Shown: piece by piece, positions 1 to 12,624 of the stretch
How the letters are laid out: each line of letters opens with the position of its first letter
How positions within the stretch are numbered: position 1 is the stretch's first letter
From: Closterium sp. NIES-65
Taxonomy: Eukaryota; Streptophyta; Zygnematophyceae; Desmidiales; Closteriaceae
Direction of reading: 5' to 3'
Assembly (NCBI GenBank): GCA_948144175.1
Contig: CANXME010002337.1
Span: forward strand, 2,402,001 to 2,466,000
Length of the DNA stretch: 64,000 bases
Made by a program: the position numbers and the translations under genes
Notes under the pieces: generated by a model
Told to the model about the DNA's origin: nothing
Database searches by the model: none
What the model saw: the letters and a program-made list of their open reading frames with translations, nothing else

Positions 1-2
1 GG

Positions 3-3000
3 TCGAGCCTGTACACCCTTACTACTGAGTCTCCTCCGGCTGCTGAGTCTGGCCAGGTAGCTGCGTCGAGTCAGGTGTTTGCTGCAGCGTCCAGGTCGAG
101 TCCTGAGTCTGCTCCCTGCTCGTGTCGTCTCCTGTCCCACCAGACTCTCCTCTGGCACCACCGCCTTGGTCACCCCTCCCTGCCTCGTCTCCGAGGCATG
201 GCCTCCCGTGTCCTTGTCTCTGGTCTCCCTCGGTCTCTCCCTCCCCTACCTCCGGGGCCTGCCCCTACCTGCGTCCCCTGCGTCGAGGGGCAACAGCGCG
301 CCGCCCCTCACTCCTCCCAGTTTCCTCCGACAGAGGCTCCGCTACAGACCCTCCACATGGACATGTGGGGCCCTGCCCGCGTCCATGGACAAGGGCACGA
401 GCGTGACTTCCTGTTGGTGGTTGACGACTACTCGCGTTACACCACAGTCTTCCCCTTGCGCAGCAAGGGTGACGTCACTGAGGTGTTGATCGACTGGATC
501 CGCGCAGCTCGTCTCCAGCTCAGAGAGAGTTTCGGCTCGGACTTTCTTGTTCTGCGTCTGCACTCTGACAGAGGCGGGGAGTTTTCCTCTGCCCGTCTGG
601 GAGCCTTCTGTCATGCACAGGGCATCCGCCAGACCTTCACGCTTCCGGCCTCTCCACAGCAAAATGGGATTGCTGAGCGCCGCATTGGCATGGTCATGGA
701 CGACGCTCGTACGTCCATGATGCATGCGGCTGCCCCCCATTTTCTGTGGCCGTTTGCGGTTCAGTACGCCGCGCATCAGCTCAACCTTCAGCCCCGGATC
801 TCCTTGCCAGAGACCTCCCCCGCCTTGCGGTGGACCGGGAAGTTTGGAGATGCGTCTGCGTTTCGGGTCTGGGGATCTCGGGCGTTAGTCCGCGACTTGT
901 CTGCGGACAAGCTGTCCCCCCGTGCTGTTCCCTGCGTCTTCCTTGGCTTCCCCCCTGACGCGCCTGGGTGGCAGTTTTACCACCCCACCTCGCGCCGTCT
1001 TCTGTCCTCCCAGGACGTCGCCTTTGACGAGTCGGTGCCTTACTACCGTCTCTTCCCCTACCGCACTGCGCCCCTCCCCCCGCCGCCGCTCTTCCTAGCA
1101 CCAGGTCCTCCCCCGGTAGACCCCCTCCCCCATCAGGGTCCTGCCTCGTCAGGTGTGTACCAGGTAGACGCAGTCGAGCCTGTCGAGGTAGCTGTTGATT
1201 CTGGTGCTGCTAGAGGTGCTGAGCCTGCGTGTGCCGGGTCTTGGGGTGCTGAGACTGGGGGTGCTGACCCTGGGGGTGCGGAGTCTGGGGGTGCTGAGTC
1301 TGGGGGTGCTGAGCCTGGGGGTGCTGGGTCTGGGGGTGCGGAGCCTGGGGGTGCGGAGCCTGGAGGTGCGGAGCCTGGGGGTGCCGAGCCTCGGGGCGCT
1401 GGGTCTGCTCGTGTGGCCGCCGGCGGTGCTTCGTCGAGGCGGGAGCCACTCTCTCCACAGGAGCTGCGCGAGTGGTTTGCCCGCCGCTGGAGACGTGCTG
1501 CTGAGACTGGGGGTGCTGCTGGGGCTAGTGGAGGTGGTCCTGCTGGAGCTACTGGCGGTACTAGTGCTGCTGGAGCTGGAGCTGCTGGGGGTGTTGGCGC
1601 TGGTATTTCTACTGGCGCTGGTGCGTCTGGGGGTGCTGCTGAGGCTGCTGGAGCTGACGGTCCTATTGGAGTTGGTGCTGCTGGAGCTGGAGCTGCTGGG
1701 GGTGTTGGCGCTGGCGGTGCTGATGGCGCTGGTGCTTCTGAGGGTGTTGGAGTTGGCACTGTTGGAGCTGGAGGTGCTGCTGGCGCTGGTACTGCCGCTG
1801 GGGGTACTGGTGCCGTCCTTGGTGGCTCTGGAGGCGCTGAGCGGCCGAGGCCGTACTTCGTTCCGCTCCTGGAGCAGGTTCTTGGTCTCCCGCCCTCTCC
1901 TGGTCCTGCTCCTTCCTTAGAGTGTCCATAGCCTGTCCAGTCGCAGTCACAGTTACAGCCCGCCTCCCCTCTACCTGCTCCTTCTCCCTACACTGGTCCT
2001 TTTGGAGGTCTTGCTGAGCGTCGTGCGCCCGCGTCTCGTCCTGCGTCGCCTGTTCGTGCTGCTCGCACTAGTGGTCGTACTGCGCGTCCGCGTCCTCCTG
2101 CTGAGTCTGATTCTATCTGTCCTCCGTCCGTCGGGGGTGAGTGTGCTCTTAGCACGGACGTCCTTGAGGACAGGCAGGAGGTGTTCCAGTGCTTTGCTGC
2201 TACTTTGCCCCATCTTGTGTCCACGTTGATTGCCCCTGAGGGAGACCCGGATGCACCAGACATCCCGACTCCTCGATCGTACGCTGAGGCGATCGAGGGT
2301 CCCTACTCCTCTCACTGGCAGTCAGCCATGGACGCAGAGATGGCTTCCTGGAAGTCCACAGGCACCTACGTCGACGAGGTTCCCCCACTTGGGGCAAACA
2401 TCGTCATTGGCATGTGGATTTTCAGGGTGAAGCGGCCGCCGGGTTCTCCGCCTGTCTTCAAGGCGCGTTACGTGGCTCAAGGCTTCAGTCAGCGGCAGGG
2501 AGTTGACTACTTCCAGACCTTCTCTCCCACCCCGAAGATGACCACTCTTCGGGTGCTGCGGCACATAGCCGCTCAGCGCGACTACGAGCTTCACTCTCTT
2601 GACTTGAGCACAGCTTTCCTGCAGAGCAGCCTACACGAGGAGATCTGGCTGCGCCGCCCACCTGGCTTCACTGGGTCGTTTCCTCCTGGTACCCAGTGGA
2701 GCCTCCGGCGGCCAGTCTACGGTCTCCGCCAGGCACCCCGTGAGTGGCACGACACACTGAGGACTACACTTGCGGCTCTTGGGTTTGCTCCTTCTACAGC
2801 CGACCCGTCACTTTTTCTGCGCACTGACACCTCTTTGCCGTCGTTCTAATCCTCGTGTACGTCGACGACTTGGTCTTTGCCACTGCTGACACTGCTGGAC
2901 TCGCCCACGTGAAGTCCGAGCTGTAGAAGAGACACACGTGCACAGACCTGGGTGAGCTGCGCAGCTACCTTGGCTTGCAGATCACCCGGGACAGAGCACA

Positions 3001-3841
3001 GCGCACCATTACCCCTACTCAGTCACACATGGTGCAGCAGGTCCTTCAGCGCTTCGGCTTCACGTACTCCTCGCCTCAGGCCACTCCTCTGTCTACTCGC
3101 CACTCGCTCTCAGCTCTGCCTTCGGATGAGTCCGTAGAGCCGAGTGGCCCGTACCCAGAGCTTGTTGGCTGCCTCATGTACCTGATGACCTGCACACGAC
3201 CTGACCTTGCATACCCTCGTAGCATCTTGGCACGCTATGTTGCTCCTGGGAGACACCGACCAGAGCACATGGCTGCAGCGAAGAGGGTGTTGCGCTACTT
3301 GTGCAGTACGTCGGGCATGTGGCTAGTGCTTGGAGGGCGACGTCGAGTGGTCCTCACAGGTCACGCTGACGCTTCTTGGGCTGACGACCAGGCTCTGCAG
3401 CGGTCGTCACAAGGTTACACCTTCAGCCTTGGCTCCGGCTCTGTTTCGTGGCGGTCTACCCGCTCGTCTTCTGTTCTCATCTCCAGCTGTGAGGCTGAGA
3501 TCTACGCAGGGGCCATGGCTACACAGGAGCTACGCTGGCTCACCTACCTGCTGACTGACCTAGGAGAGCCGCCTCGTTCTCCTCCAGTTCTGTACGTAGA
3601 CAACAAGGCCATGCTGGCCTTGTGTCGGGAGCACAGACTGGAGCACAGAACGAAGCACATTGCTCTCCGCTACTTCCTGGCTCGTGAGCTGCAGCAACCT
3701 AGTCAGTTGCGCCTTGCTTACGTGGCCTCTGAGGCCAACACTGCTGATATCTTCACCAAGGCCCTTCCGCCTTGTGATCATCAGCGCTTCTGTACTTTGC
3801 TAGGTCTTGTGCCTACCTGGCCTCATTTGCTCACTTCTTGA
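3..3841 (+). pseudogene. Copia pol (integrase-RT-RNase H), inactivated
   Basis: Encodes the C-terminal two thirds of a copia polyprotein. In order: GAG-pre-integrase zinc-binding region (WHHRLGHPS, then CVPC), integrase core ([31 protein letters not shown]), a GGAEP-repeat linker, reverse transcriptase ([16 protein letters not shown]) and RNase H ([30 protein letters not shown]), ending with TGA at 3839. Damage: TAG at 1929 where relatives have a Gln codon (CAG), a 1-nt deletion near 2847 that shifts the frame just before YVDD, and TAG at 2924 replacing CAG. About 240 nt of the linker before RT, present in elements G and H, is missing near 2100. The domain assignment is firm; the copy cannot make an intact polyprotein. 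Confidence 0.9.
1228..1400 (+). repeat. 15-bp minisatellite coding GGAEP repeats
   Basis: Tandem 15-bp units (consensus GGGGGTGCTGAGCCT) inside pol between integrase and RT. They translate to a repeated Gly-Gly-Ala-Glu-Pro pentapeptide. The same array occurs at the same place in elements B, G, H and fragment I with different copy numbers. Confidence 0.85.
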
Positions 3842-3936
3842 TCTTGTTTGTACTGTACTCTTTCTATACCTGCACTTGCTTGTTTACCTTTATATATATG
3901 ATCTTGCATGTGAACTGGCCTTGTGGCCTTGCTCTT

Positions 3937-3979
3937 GTGCTCGGACTGTGTGGTGACTTTGTGATCCACCCTGAGCTTG
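3937..3979 (+). promoter_or_regulatory. Conserved 43-nt 3' UTR block (element A)
   Basis: Gap-free match to blocks at 5590-5632, 14123-14165, 15216-15258, 34664-34706, 43439-43481 and 52196-52238. Core segments are GTGTGGTGAC and TTGTGATCCACC followed by TGAGCTTG. It lies between the pol stop and the polypurine tract. The function is unknown; a cis-acting replication or packaging signal is inferred. Confidence 0.7.
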
Positions 3980-4040
3980 CTTTGCTTTACTTGACTGGTC
4001 TTGTGACCACTTGTTCTCCCCCACTTTGCCTATGGGGGTG

Positions 4041-4173
4041 TGTGAGAACATTATAGCTTATACATCTGTGTAGGCTGTAGTGGGGTAGCCCATAAGGGGT
4101 ACAACCCAATTAGGGTTAGTACTTGTACCCAACTGTTTCATAGTTCAATCATTCTCTTGTTCTAAACTTCACA
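4041..4173 (+). repeat. 3' LTR of copia element A
   Basis: 133-bp LTR from TGTGAGAACATT to AACTTCACA, with TG...CA ends. It follows the polypurine-like TATGGGGGTG and is clearly related to the LTRs of element B (shared central GTAGGCTGTAGTGGGGTAGC). Confidence 0.85.
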
Positions 4174-4745
4174 GTATCTATCTTATATATATCCTTTGTA
4201 TATCGTGTTCCTTCCTGTGCGGCTTCCTGCCTTGAACGTTTCCTGTTTCTTAATCTCTGCTACTTCTATGCGTCTTTCCAATCTTGTTGCATGCATAGAG
4301 AAGAAGAAAGCAGTCAAGGAGCTGCGGCTGCTTATTCCCGTCTTCGCGCATGCACCGAAGAGTGAGCGCGGCTTCCACACAGGGCTCACCGCCATGATCA
4401 AGACCACGGACTGGCAGGTGCACTACCCGAACCTGGTGCGGTTGTGGGTGGAGGTGGAGGTCTTGCCGCTGAGCACAGTTGAGTGCGAGCGCGGTTTCTC
4501 GCGCCAGGACATCATCAAGTCTTGGCAGAGAGGCAGCCTCAAGGATGCACGGCTCAGCGACTTGATGTGCGTGTCGTTGCTGAAGTACGAGCCCATCTGG
4601 GACGAGATCGTAGAGATATGGCGAAACTACAAGAAGAGAAAGCCGCTCAACACCAGCACCATAGCCCGGCAGGAGGATGACAGGAGGAGAAGGGGGAAGG
4701 AGGCGGATGCGGCTGGCGGAGAAGCGGCCAACCCACTTGAGTTGG

Positions 4746-4753
4746 ATGATGAT
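4746..4753. repeat. Left 8-bp target duplication (hAT copy 1)
   Basis: ATGATGAT at 4746-4753 is repeated at 12677-12684 immediately after the element. An 8-bp duplication is the hallmark of the hAT superfamily. The repeat is itself simple (Asp codons), but the same element at 33035 has an independent, non-simple 8-bp duplication. Confidence 0.75.
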
Positions 4754-5388
4754 CAGACCCTACGAAGTCAGACTTTTTTCTCTGATTTGCACAAAAAACT
4801 CTGATATTTCAGATTTTTTTTCCATTGTACTCTATTAAAATCAGACCTTTTTAGGCCCAAACTCTGTAATTTTCAGACTTTTTTTAAGGCTAACTCTGAG
4901 AGTTCAGAGTTTTCTGAGAGTGTACTCTGATAATTCACAGTAACAAAGGCGTCCTTGACTGGTGATTCGGACTTACGGGTCACAACAGATTCGCAATGTC
5001 AACGCAAAATCGCCTTGACACAGCAAATCCGAGCCTTACAGCACAAGATTTTTGCCCAATCATAGCATAATCGCCCTGACACAATAGATTTGCGCTGTCA
5101 GAGCACAACAATTTTCGACCAATCACAGAAAACTCGCCCTGAGATTGCAGATTCGCTCTTTCGCACCACAAGATTCGCCCTGACACATATATTCGCCCTA
5201 TCAGAGCATGTTTTATCGGAAATCCCCTTAGTGTTGTGTGTTTCGGTAGCAGATGAATGAAACATTGATTACATTCCGATGAAACATTGAATACATTGTT
5301 TTTTAATGATCAGACTTTTTTTTTACGACACTCTGAAATTTCAGCCATTTTTTTATACCAACTCAGAGATTTTCAGACTAAAATTGTG

Positions 5389-5523
5389 TGAGAAAAAACT
5401 GAAACGAGAAATGAATGCAGTATGAAAGAGTTGGGTACAAGTACTAACCCGAATTTGGGTTGTACCCCATATGGGCTACCCCACCACAGCCTACACAAAA
5501 GCATAAGCTATAATGTTCTGACA
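5389..5523 (-). repeat. 3' LTR of copia element B
   Basis: 135 bp; on the minus strand it runs from TGTCAGAACATT to TTTTTTCTCA. The adjacent plus-strand CACCCCCATA is the complement of the polypurine-like TATGGGGGTG. Confidence 0.9.
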
Positions 5524-5589
5524 CACCCCCATAGGCAAAGTGGGGGAGTACAAGGGGTCACAAGACCAGTCAAGCAAAGCAAAGCAAAG

Positions 5590-5632
5590 CAAGCTCAGGG
5601 TGGATCACAAAGTCACCACACATTCCGAGCAC
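5590..5632 (-). promoter_or_regulatory. Conserved 43-nt 3' UTR block (element B)
   Basis: Same block as at 3937-3979, in the element's own (minus) orientation, between RNase H and the polypurine tract. Confidence 0.7.
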
Positions 5633-5741
5633 AAGGTCAAGGCCACAAGGCCAGTTCACATGCAGGAGTACATATATATATAAAAGGCTAGACAAGCAAG
5701 AGCAGGTGTATATATATATATATGTAATAGTACAAGCAAGG

Positions 5742-8700
5742 TCAAGAGGTGAGCAAGTGAGGCAAGGCAGGCACAAGACCCAGCTGAGTACAGAAGCGCT
5801 GATGATCACAAGGCGCAAGCGCCTTGGTGAAGATATCAGCAGTGTTGGCCTCAGAGGCCACGTACGCAAGACGCAGCTGACCACGCTGCTGCAGCTCACG
5901 AGCAAGGAAGTAGCAGAGAGCAATGTGCTTCGTTCTGTGCTCCAGTCTCTGCTCTCGACACAAGGCCAGCATGGCCTTGTTGTCTACGTATAGCACTGGA
6001 GGAGAACGAGGCGGCTCTCCGAGATCAGTCAGCAGGTAGGTGAGCCAGCGAAGCTCCTGTGCAGCCATGGCCCCGGCGTAGATCTCAGCCTCACAACTGG
6101 AGCCGGGTAGCCCGCCAAGAAACAGAGCCGGAACCAAGGCTGAAGGTGTAACCCTGTGACGACCGCTGCGTAGCCTGGTCGTCAGCCCAAGAAGCGTCTG
6201 CGTGCATAGTGAAGACCACTGGACTCTGCCCTCCAAGCACAAGCCCCATGCCCGACGTACTGCACAAGTAGCGCAACACCCTCTTCGCTGCAGCCATGTG
6301 CTCCGGTCTGTGTCTCCCAGGAGCAACATAGTGTGCGAGAATGCTAAGAGGGTATGCAAGGTCAGGTCGTGTGCAGGTCATCAGGTACATGAGGCAGCCA
6401 ACAAGCTCTGGGTACGGGCCACTCGACTCTATGGACTCATCCGAAGGCAGAGCTGAGAGCGAGTGGCGAGTAGGCAGAGGAGTGGCCTGAGGCGAGGAGT
6501 ACGTGAAGCCGAAGCGCTGAAGGACCTGCTGCACCATGTGTGACTGAGTCAGGGTAATGGTGCGGCGTGCTCTGTCCCGGGTGATCTGCAAGCCAAGGTA
6601 GCTGCGCAGTTCACCCAGGTCTGTGCACGTGTGTCTCTTCTACAGCTCGGACTTCACGTGGGCGAGTCCAGCAGTGTCAGGTGTGGCAAAGACCAAGTCA
6701 TCGAGGTACACAAGGATGTAGAACGACGGCAAAGAAGTGTCGGTGCGCAGAAACAGCGACAAGGTCAACAGTAGAGGGAGCAAACCCAAGAGCCGCAAGT
6801 GTAGTCCTCAGTGTGTCGTGCCACTCACGCGGTGCCTGGCGGAGACCGTAGACTGGCCGCCGGAGGCTCCACTAGGTGCCAAGAGGAAAAGACCCGGTGA
6901 AGCCAGGTTGGCGACGCAGCCAGATCTCCTCGTGCAGGCTTCCCTGCAAGAAAGCAGTGCTGAAGTCAAGAGAGTGCAGCTCGTAGTCGCGGTGAGCAGC
7001 TATGTGCAGCAGTACCCGAAGAGTGGTCATCTTTGGGGTGGGAGAGAAGGTATGAAATTAGTCAACTCCCTGCCGCTGACTGAAGCCACGAGCCACGTAA
7101 CGCGCCTTGAAGACAGGCGGAGAACCCGGCGGCCGCTTCACCCTGAAAATCCACATGCCAATGACGATGTTCACCCCAGGCGGGGGAACCTCGTCAACGT
7201 AGGTGCTTGTGGACTTCCAGGAAGCCATCTCTGCATCCATAGCTGCTTGCCACTGAGAGGAGTAGGGACCCTGTATCGCCTCCGCGTAAGAGCGCGGAGT
7301 CGGGATGTCAAGTGCATCCGGGTCTCCCTCAGGGGTAAGCAGTACGGACACGAGATGAGGTGAAGCAGCAGCCAAACACTGGAACTCCTCCTGCCTGTCC
7401 TCAAGGACGTCTGTGCCAAGGGCACACTCACCCCCGACGGACGGAGGACAGACAGACTCAGACTCAGCGACAAGACTAGCAGCGTAGTCTAGACGACAGC
7501 GAGCAGCGAAGTCGACGAGCTCAGCAACTAGGGCAGACGCAGCAGTGGACTCAAAGGAAGGGTCAGTGACGACAGTAGCAAGGAGACGCGCGACAGTTGG
7601 ACTGGCAGCACGAAGAGAGTCTGACTCCAGGTCGGCAAGAGCAGAGGGCGAGGACTCAGGAGGAGAAGGCAAAGGGGCACGCAGAGGAGCAGTGGACAGA
7701 CGCAGAGACATCCGATGCGTGCCAGGGACAGAAGGAGGACGCTGACGCGGACCACGACCACTAGCGCGAGCAGCACAGACAGGCAACGCAGGGCGAGACG
7801 CAGGCTCACGACGCTCAGCAAGACCTCAAGTAGGACCAGTGTAGGGAGACGGGCTGTGGACACTCTAAGGGAGGAGGAGGACCAGTAGAAGGCGGGAGAC
7901 CAAGAACCTGCTGAAGGAGCGGAACGAAGTACGGCCGAGGCCGCGCGGCGACTCCAGACACAGCAGGGACAGCACCAGCACCCCCAGCGGCAGCACCAGC
8001 GCCAGGAGCACCTCCAGCTCAAGTACCTCCAGCAGCACCAGTAGTACCCCCAGCAGGACCGCCTCCAGGACCGACAGTAATAGCCTCAGCGCCAACACCC
8101 TCAGCAGCTCCAGCTCCAGTCCCAGCAGCTCTAGTACTCCTAGCACGAGCATCTCCGGGACCCGCGGCACCAGCACCCTCAGCAGCCGGAGAACCTCCAG
8201 CTCCAGTAGCTCGCATCCAGCACCGGGCAAACCACTCACGCAGGTACTGTGGAGAGAGGGGCTCCCGTCAAGACGAAGCACCCGGAGAACCTCCAGGCGT
8301 AGCACCCCAAGGCTCAGGACCCCCAGGCGTAGCACCCCCAGGTTCAGCACCCCCAGGCTCAGCACCCCCAGTCGTAGTACCCCCGGGCTCAGCACCACCA
8401 AGCTCAGCACCCCCACTCGTAGCACCCCCAGGCTCAGCACCCCCAGGTGTAGCACCCGCAGGCTCAGCACCCCCAGGCGCAGCACCCACGCGCTCAGCAC
8501 CCCCAGAGTCAGCACCCCCAGGCTCAGCACCCTCGGCAGCACCAGAGTCACCAGTAACCTCGACAGGCTCGACTGCGTCTAGGTGGGACACACCTGAAGG
8601 GGCAGGACCCTGAGGGGGGAGGGGGTCTACCGGGGGGGGACCTGGTATAAAGGAAGAGCGGTGGCGGGGGGAGGGACGGAGTGCGGTAGGGGAAGAGGCG

Positions 8701-11586
8701 GTAGTAGGGGACCGACTCGTCAAACGTGACGTCCTGGGAGGACAGAACACGGCGAGAGTTGGGGTGGTAGAACTGCCACCCTGGCGCGTCAGGGGGGAAG
8801 CCAAGGAAGACGCAAGGAGCAGCACGAGGGGACAGCTTGTCCGCAGACAAGTCGCGAACAAACACCCGAGATCCCCAGAGACGGAACGCAGACGCATCGC
8901 CAACCTTCCCCGTCCACATCAAAGTTGGGGAGGTCTCCGGCATGGAGACCCTGGGGTGAAGGTTGATCTGATGCGCCACGTACCGAACAGCAAACGGCCA
9001 CAGAAAATGGGGGGCAGCCGCATGCATCATGGACGTACGAGCGACATCCATGACCATGCCAATGCGGCGCTCAGCAATCCCATTTTGCTGTGGAGAGTCC
9101 AGAAGCATGAAGGTCTGGCGGATGCCTCGTGCACGACAGTAGGCTCGCAAAAGGCCAGAGGAGAAATCTCCGCCTCTGTCAGAGTGCAGACGCAGAACAG
9201 GAAAGTCCAAGCCGAAGCTCTGCCTGAGCTGGAGACGAGCTGCGCGGATCCAGTCGATCAACACCGCAGTGACATCACCCTTGCTGCGCAAGGGGAAGAC
9301 TGTGGTGTAACGCGAGTAGTCGTCAACCACCTGCAGGAAGTAGCGCTCGTGACCTTGTCCACGGACGCGGGCCGGGCCCCACACGTCCATGTGAAGCGTT
9401 TGCAGCGCGGCCTCTGTCGGAGGAAACTGGGAGGAGTGAGGGGCAGCCCGCTGCCGCCCCTCAACACAGGGGACGCAGGTAGGGCCAGGCCCATGATGAA
9501 GGGGAGGGAGGGACCGGGGAAGACCAGAGACAAGGACACGGGAGGCCATGCCTCGGAGACGAGGCAGGGAGGGGTGACCAAGGCGGTGGTGCTAGAGGAG
9601 AGTCTCGTGAGACAGGAGGCGACACGAGCAGGGGGCAGACTCAGGACCAGACCTGGACGCTGCAGCATACATCTGACCCGACGCAGTGACTGGAGGAGAC
9701 GCAGTGGTCAGTGTGTACAGGCTCGACCCCGGCCGACGTGTAAACGTGGCCAGGTGTCGGCCTGTCCGAGCGTCCGTGCAGTGGGTCACCCGCTGACGCG
9801 CAGGAGTGAATTGGTGAGCCCCCGCATCCTGTAGGTCAGCACCACTCACCAAGTTCGTAGAGAACGAGGGGAGGTAAAGACCAGACAGGGTGCCAGAGGG
9901 GGCCGCCGGACACGGGAGGACAGTGGAGTAGTGAGCAAGGACAGGACCCCCAAAGGGGTCTGCCATAGAGACTGCAACTGGCCAACCAAGCGATGTGAGT
10001 GTGGTGCGGTCTCGAAAGAAGGAGCGAGAAGCCCCCGAGTCAAGGGTGAAGGTGTGAGAGGCTGAAGCCGATGCAGTACCTGAGAGAGTAGACTCACCAG
10101 CACCTGAGGGAGCAGACGCACGAGCACCTAGAGCAGCAGCCTCGCTAGCACCTAGAGCAGCAGCCTCACCAGTACCTAGAGCGGCAGTCTCAATGCCCGG
10201 GTCGGGCGGAAAACACCGGTAACAGTCACCCTCATCACTAATAGTCACAGCATACATGGCAGCAAGAATAGCATCAAAGTCAAGGTCAAAGACAGCTACT
10301 CCCGCCCTAGACAGCTCACCCCAGCGGGGGATCTCCGTGGCCTCCGGGAACTGGTGACGCCAAGCGTCCGTCAGCAGCCAAAGCAGCGCTTGGTGGAGTG
10401 CGCACCCCCGCACTGCTCACCCGCGCGGTCGCCGGTGCGTAGGACGTAGGTGCACGGACTAGTACCCCCACCCCGCTGGCGTGCAGCGTACCACTCACGG
10501 AGCTGCTGAGGGGAGGGGATGTCACGAGTGCGCTGCTGCTGCTGCTAGCGCTGACCACCACCGGAGCCGACCCTCTACGCAGCGCCACCCCGACCAGCTC
10601 CACCTCCTCCGCCACCGCCTCCTCCACCGCTGCCTCCTCCGCCACCACCTCCGCTCCCACCGCCAGCGCCGCCGCCTCCGCCTCCACTGCCGCCACGGAC
10701 ACCTCCACCCCCGCCACCACCCCCACCGCCACCCCCACTCCCTCCGCCGCCTCCACCGCCGCCTCCACCGCCCCCGCTAGCTCCTCCAGCTCCCCTGCCC
10801 CCCTTGCCCTTGCCAAGGCGGCGTCTCCCGCTAGGGGTAGACGCCGCACCGACCGACTCAAGCCCAACGAGGTCGGCCGCAGCAGCAGAGGCAACATAGG
10901 GCAAAAGGGGGGAGGGGGAACACCCCTCAAAGATTGGGGTGCGAGGGTCACGACGAGAGGCTCCTACAGTGACTCTGCTCTTCTCCGCTGCTAGGAGGGC
11001 CTTCTCTAGGAGGTCAAGCGGTGAGGGTGGTGGGGCAAACTGAGAGTAAGTGGTCCCTGACTACGCGAAGGGAGTCAGGGAGGCGGGTGACTATGTAGTA
11101 GAGAGTGATGTACATGGGATGGGGGTTCTTGGCGCAGAACTTTGCAGGAAGCGCAGCGCGGTAGCGAGTGTCACTAGTGCAGAGGTGTGTAATGAGGTCA
11201 GCGACTGAGGGAAAGGCAGCAAGGACAGGGAAGAGGTACGGTAGCATGAGGCGGCTCAGTGCAGCAGTGGCAGGGGAGGAGTAGCGTGCAACTACAGAGT
11301 CGTACAAGGTCTGAGCACTCTTATACTGGCTAAAGTGCGCACGCTCAGAGGTAGGCAGGTGGCGACGCACAGCAAGACGTGCAGCAGCATCGCGTGTGGC
11401 CCACTGTGAGCGAACAGTGGCGTAAGCATCAGCAGCACGGGCAAGAGAGGCACCAGAGGTGAGGTCAAAGAGGGAGAGACCGTCTGCCCTATCGCATTGT
11501 AGGAAAAGCTGCAGGTCATCTACCCAGACATCAAAGTCAATGGCCCGACCCTCAGTGTCAAAAGCGAGGACACTAGGGGTAGCCAT
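5742..11586 (-). pseudogene. Copia gag-pol of element B, multiply frameshifted
   Basis: Read on the minus strand, the domain order is complete. Gag begins with [10 protein letters not shown] at 11586, followed by a Gly-rich linker (about 10900-10580), the protease region ([11 protein letters not shown] near 10035), pre-integrase and integrase (9549-8548, with [28 protein letters not shown]), a GGAEP-type linker (8540-8300), RT (about 7800-6590) and RNase H to the stop near 5742. The frame changes at least five times, so no intact polyprotein is possible. Relative to elements G and H it is the most decayed near-full-length copy. Confidence 0.9.
8290..8540 (-). repeat. 15-bp GGAEP minisatellite in element B pol
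   Basis: Tandem array of about 15-bp units (plus-strand CTCAGCACCCCCAGG and variants) in the linker between integrase and RT, the same position as in A, G, H and I. Confidence 0.8.
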
Positions 11587-11639
11587 GACAGCAGTAGACT
11601 AGTAGCGCGAACAGTGGGGTAAGGGCAGTGCAGTGACAG

Positions 11640-12478
11640 AGGCGCTGCTCTTACCGGACAGGGCGGCTCGGGCGGCTCGGCGGCTCGGCAGCTCGGCAGG
11701 AGCTGCAGCTCGGCGGCTCGGCAGGAACTACAGCTCGGCGGCTCGGCTACTCTGCGGCTCGGGCGGCTCGGGCGGCTCAGGCGACTTGGGCAGCTCGGGC
11801 GGCTCGGCGGGACGGCGGCTCGGGCGGCTCGGGCGGCTCGGGCGGCTCAGGTGGCTCGGCGGGACAGCGGCTCGGGCGGCTCAGGTGGCGCGGCGGCTCG
11901 GGCGGCTCGGGTGGCGCTGGTGGCTCGGCAGTAGCTCGGCGGGGCCGCGTAAAGGCGGGGTCGGGGCTGGGAAGGGCGTGCGACGGGGCCAGCAGGGGCT
12001 TGGCCGGGGCCGGGAAGGGGCGGCGCCGGGGCCGTAAGGTAGGCGACGGGGCCAGCAGAGACTGGGCCGGATCGGGAAGTGCGGCGTCGGGGCCGAGAAA
12101 GGGCGGCGCCTGAGCCGGGAAGGGCAGCGACGGGGCCGCGGGGCTAGGCGACGGGGCCAGCAGGGGCGGGGCTGGGTCGCGAAGGGCGGCGTCGGGGCCG
12201 GGAAGGGCAGCGCCGGGGCCGCAAGGAGGCGACGCGGCCGCAGGTAGGCGACGGGGCCGCAGGTAGGCAACGAGGCCGCAGGTAGGCGATGGGGCCGCAG
12301 TTAGGCGACGGGGCCAGCAAGGGCGGGGCCGGGTCGGGAAGGGTGGCGCGAGGGGCCGTCAAGGGCGGCGCGACAGAGTGAGAAAGGGGGAGCACGACTC
12401 GGGCAAGGGCTGAGCGCGCTTCGGGCAGGAAAAAAATCGAATCGGTGGGCCCTAGGAACAGTTCCCACGAGGGAACCT
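11640..12478 (-). repeat. GC-rich repetitive leader of element B
   Basis: Untranslated leader between the primer site and gag. It consists of degenerate tandem GGCGGCTCGG-type and GGGGCCGCAGGTAGGCGAC-type units. Open frames here are low-complexity and are not supported as proteins. Confidence 0.6.
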
Positions 12479-12490
12479 GCTCTGATACAA
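12479..12490 (-). promoter_or_regulatory. Primer-binding site of element B
   Basis: Minus-strand TTGTATCAGAGC directly after the 5' LTR. It differs at one base from TGGTATCAGAGC, the complement of the initiator-Met tRNA 3' end. Confidence 0.75.
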
Positions 12491-12624
12491 TGAGAAAAAA
12501 CGGAAACGAGAAATGAATGCAGTATGAAAGAGTTGGGTACAAGTACTAACCCTAATTGGGTTGTACCCCATATGGGCTACCCCACTACAGCCTACACAAA
12601 AGCATAAGCTATAATGTTGTGACA
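12491..12624 (-). repeat. 5' LTR of copia element B
   Basis: 134 bp, matching the LTR at 5389-5523. TTGTG follows at 12625-12629 and is the second copy of the target duplication. Confidence 0.9.

Larger units (their letters stand above)
1..4173 (+). mobile_element. Copia element A, 5'-truncated by window edge
   Basis: Ty1/copia LTR retrotransposon running off the left edge. Seen here are the end of the protease-integrase linker, integrase, reverse transcriptase, RNase H, a 3' untranslated region, a polypurine-like tract (TATGGGGGTG just before 4041) and the 3' LTR. Its 5' half lies outside the window, so the target duplication cannot be checked; the base run right after the LTR is GTATC. It belongs to the same family as elements B, G, H and fragment I. 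Confidence 0.93.
5389..12624 (-). mobile_element. Copia element B, complete but decayed
   Basis: Minus-strand Ty1/copia element with both LTRs, flanked by the 5-bp duplication TTGTG (5384-5388 and 12625-12629). The uninterrupted hAT copy 2 shows the empty site (CTGTG near 33667), confirming the exact borders. The LTRs differ at about four substitutions and one indel. The coding region is multiply frameshifted. Confidence 0.93.

Noticed and set aside
1133-1759. Long Pro/Ala/Ser-rich minus-strand frame opposite element A pol, and similar frames opposite B, G, H, I
   Set aside because: Shadow of the GGAEP-coding array on the other strand; no start context or domain.
4041-4300. ATG at 4196 as true start of the hAT transposase
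   Set aside because: The first 35 codons are T-rich and unlike the family; a splice acceptor at 4300 and missing N-terminal domains indicate upstream exons.
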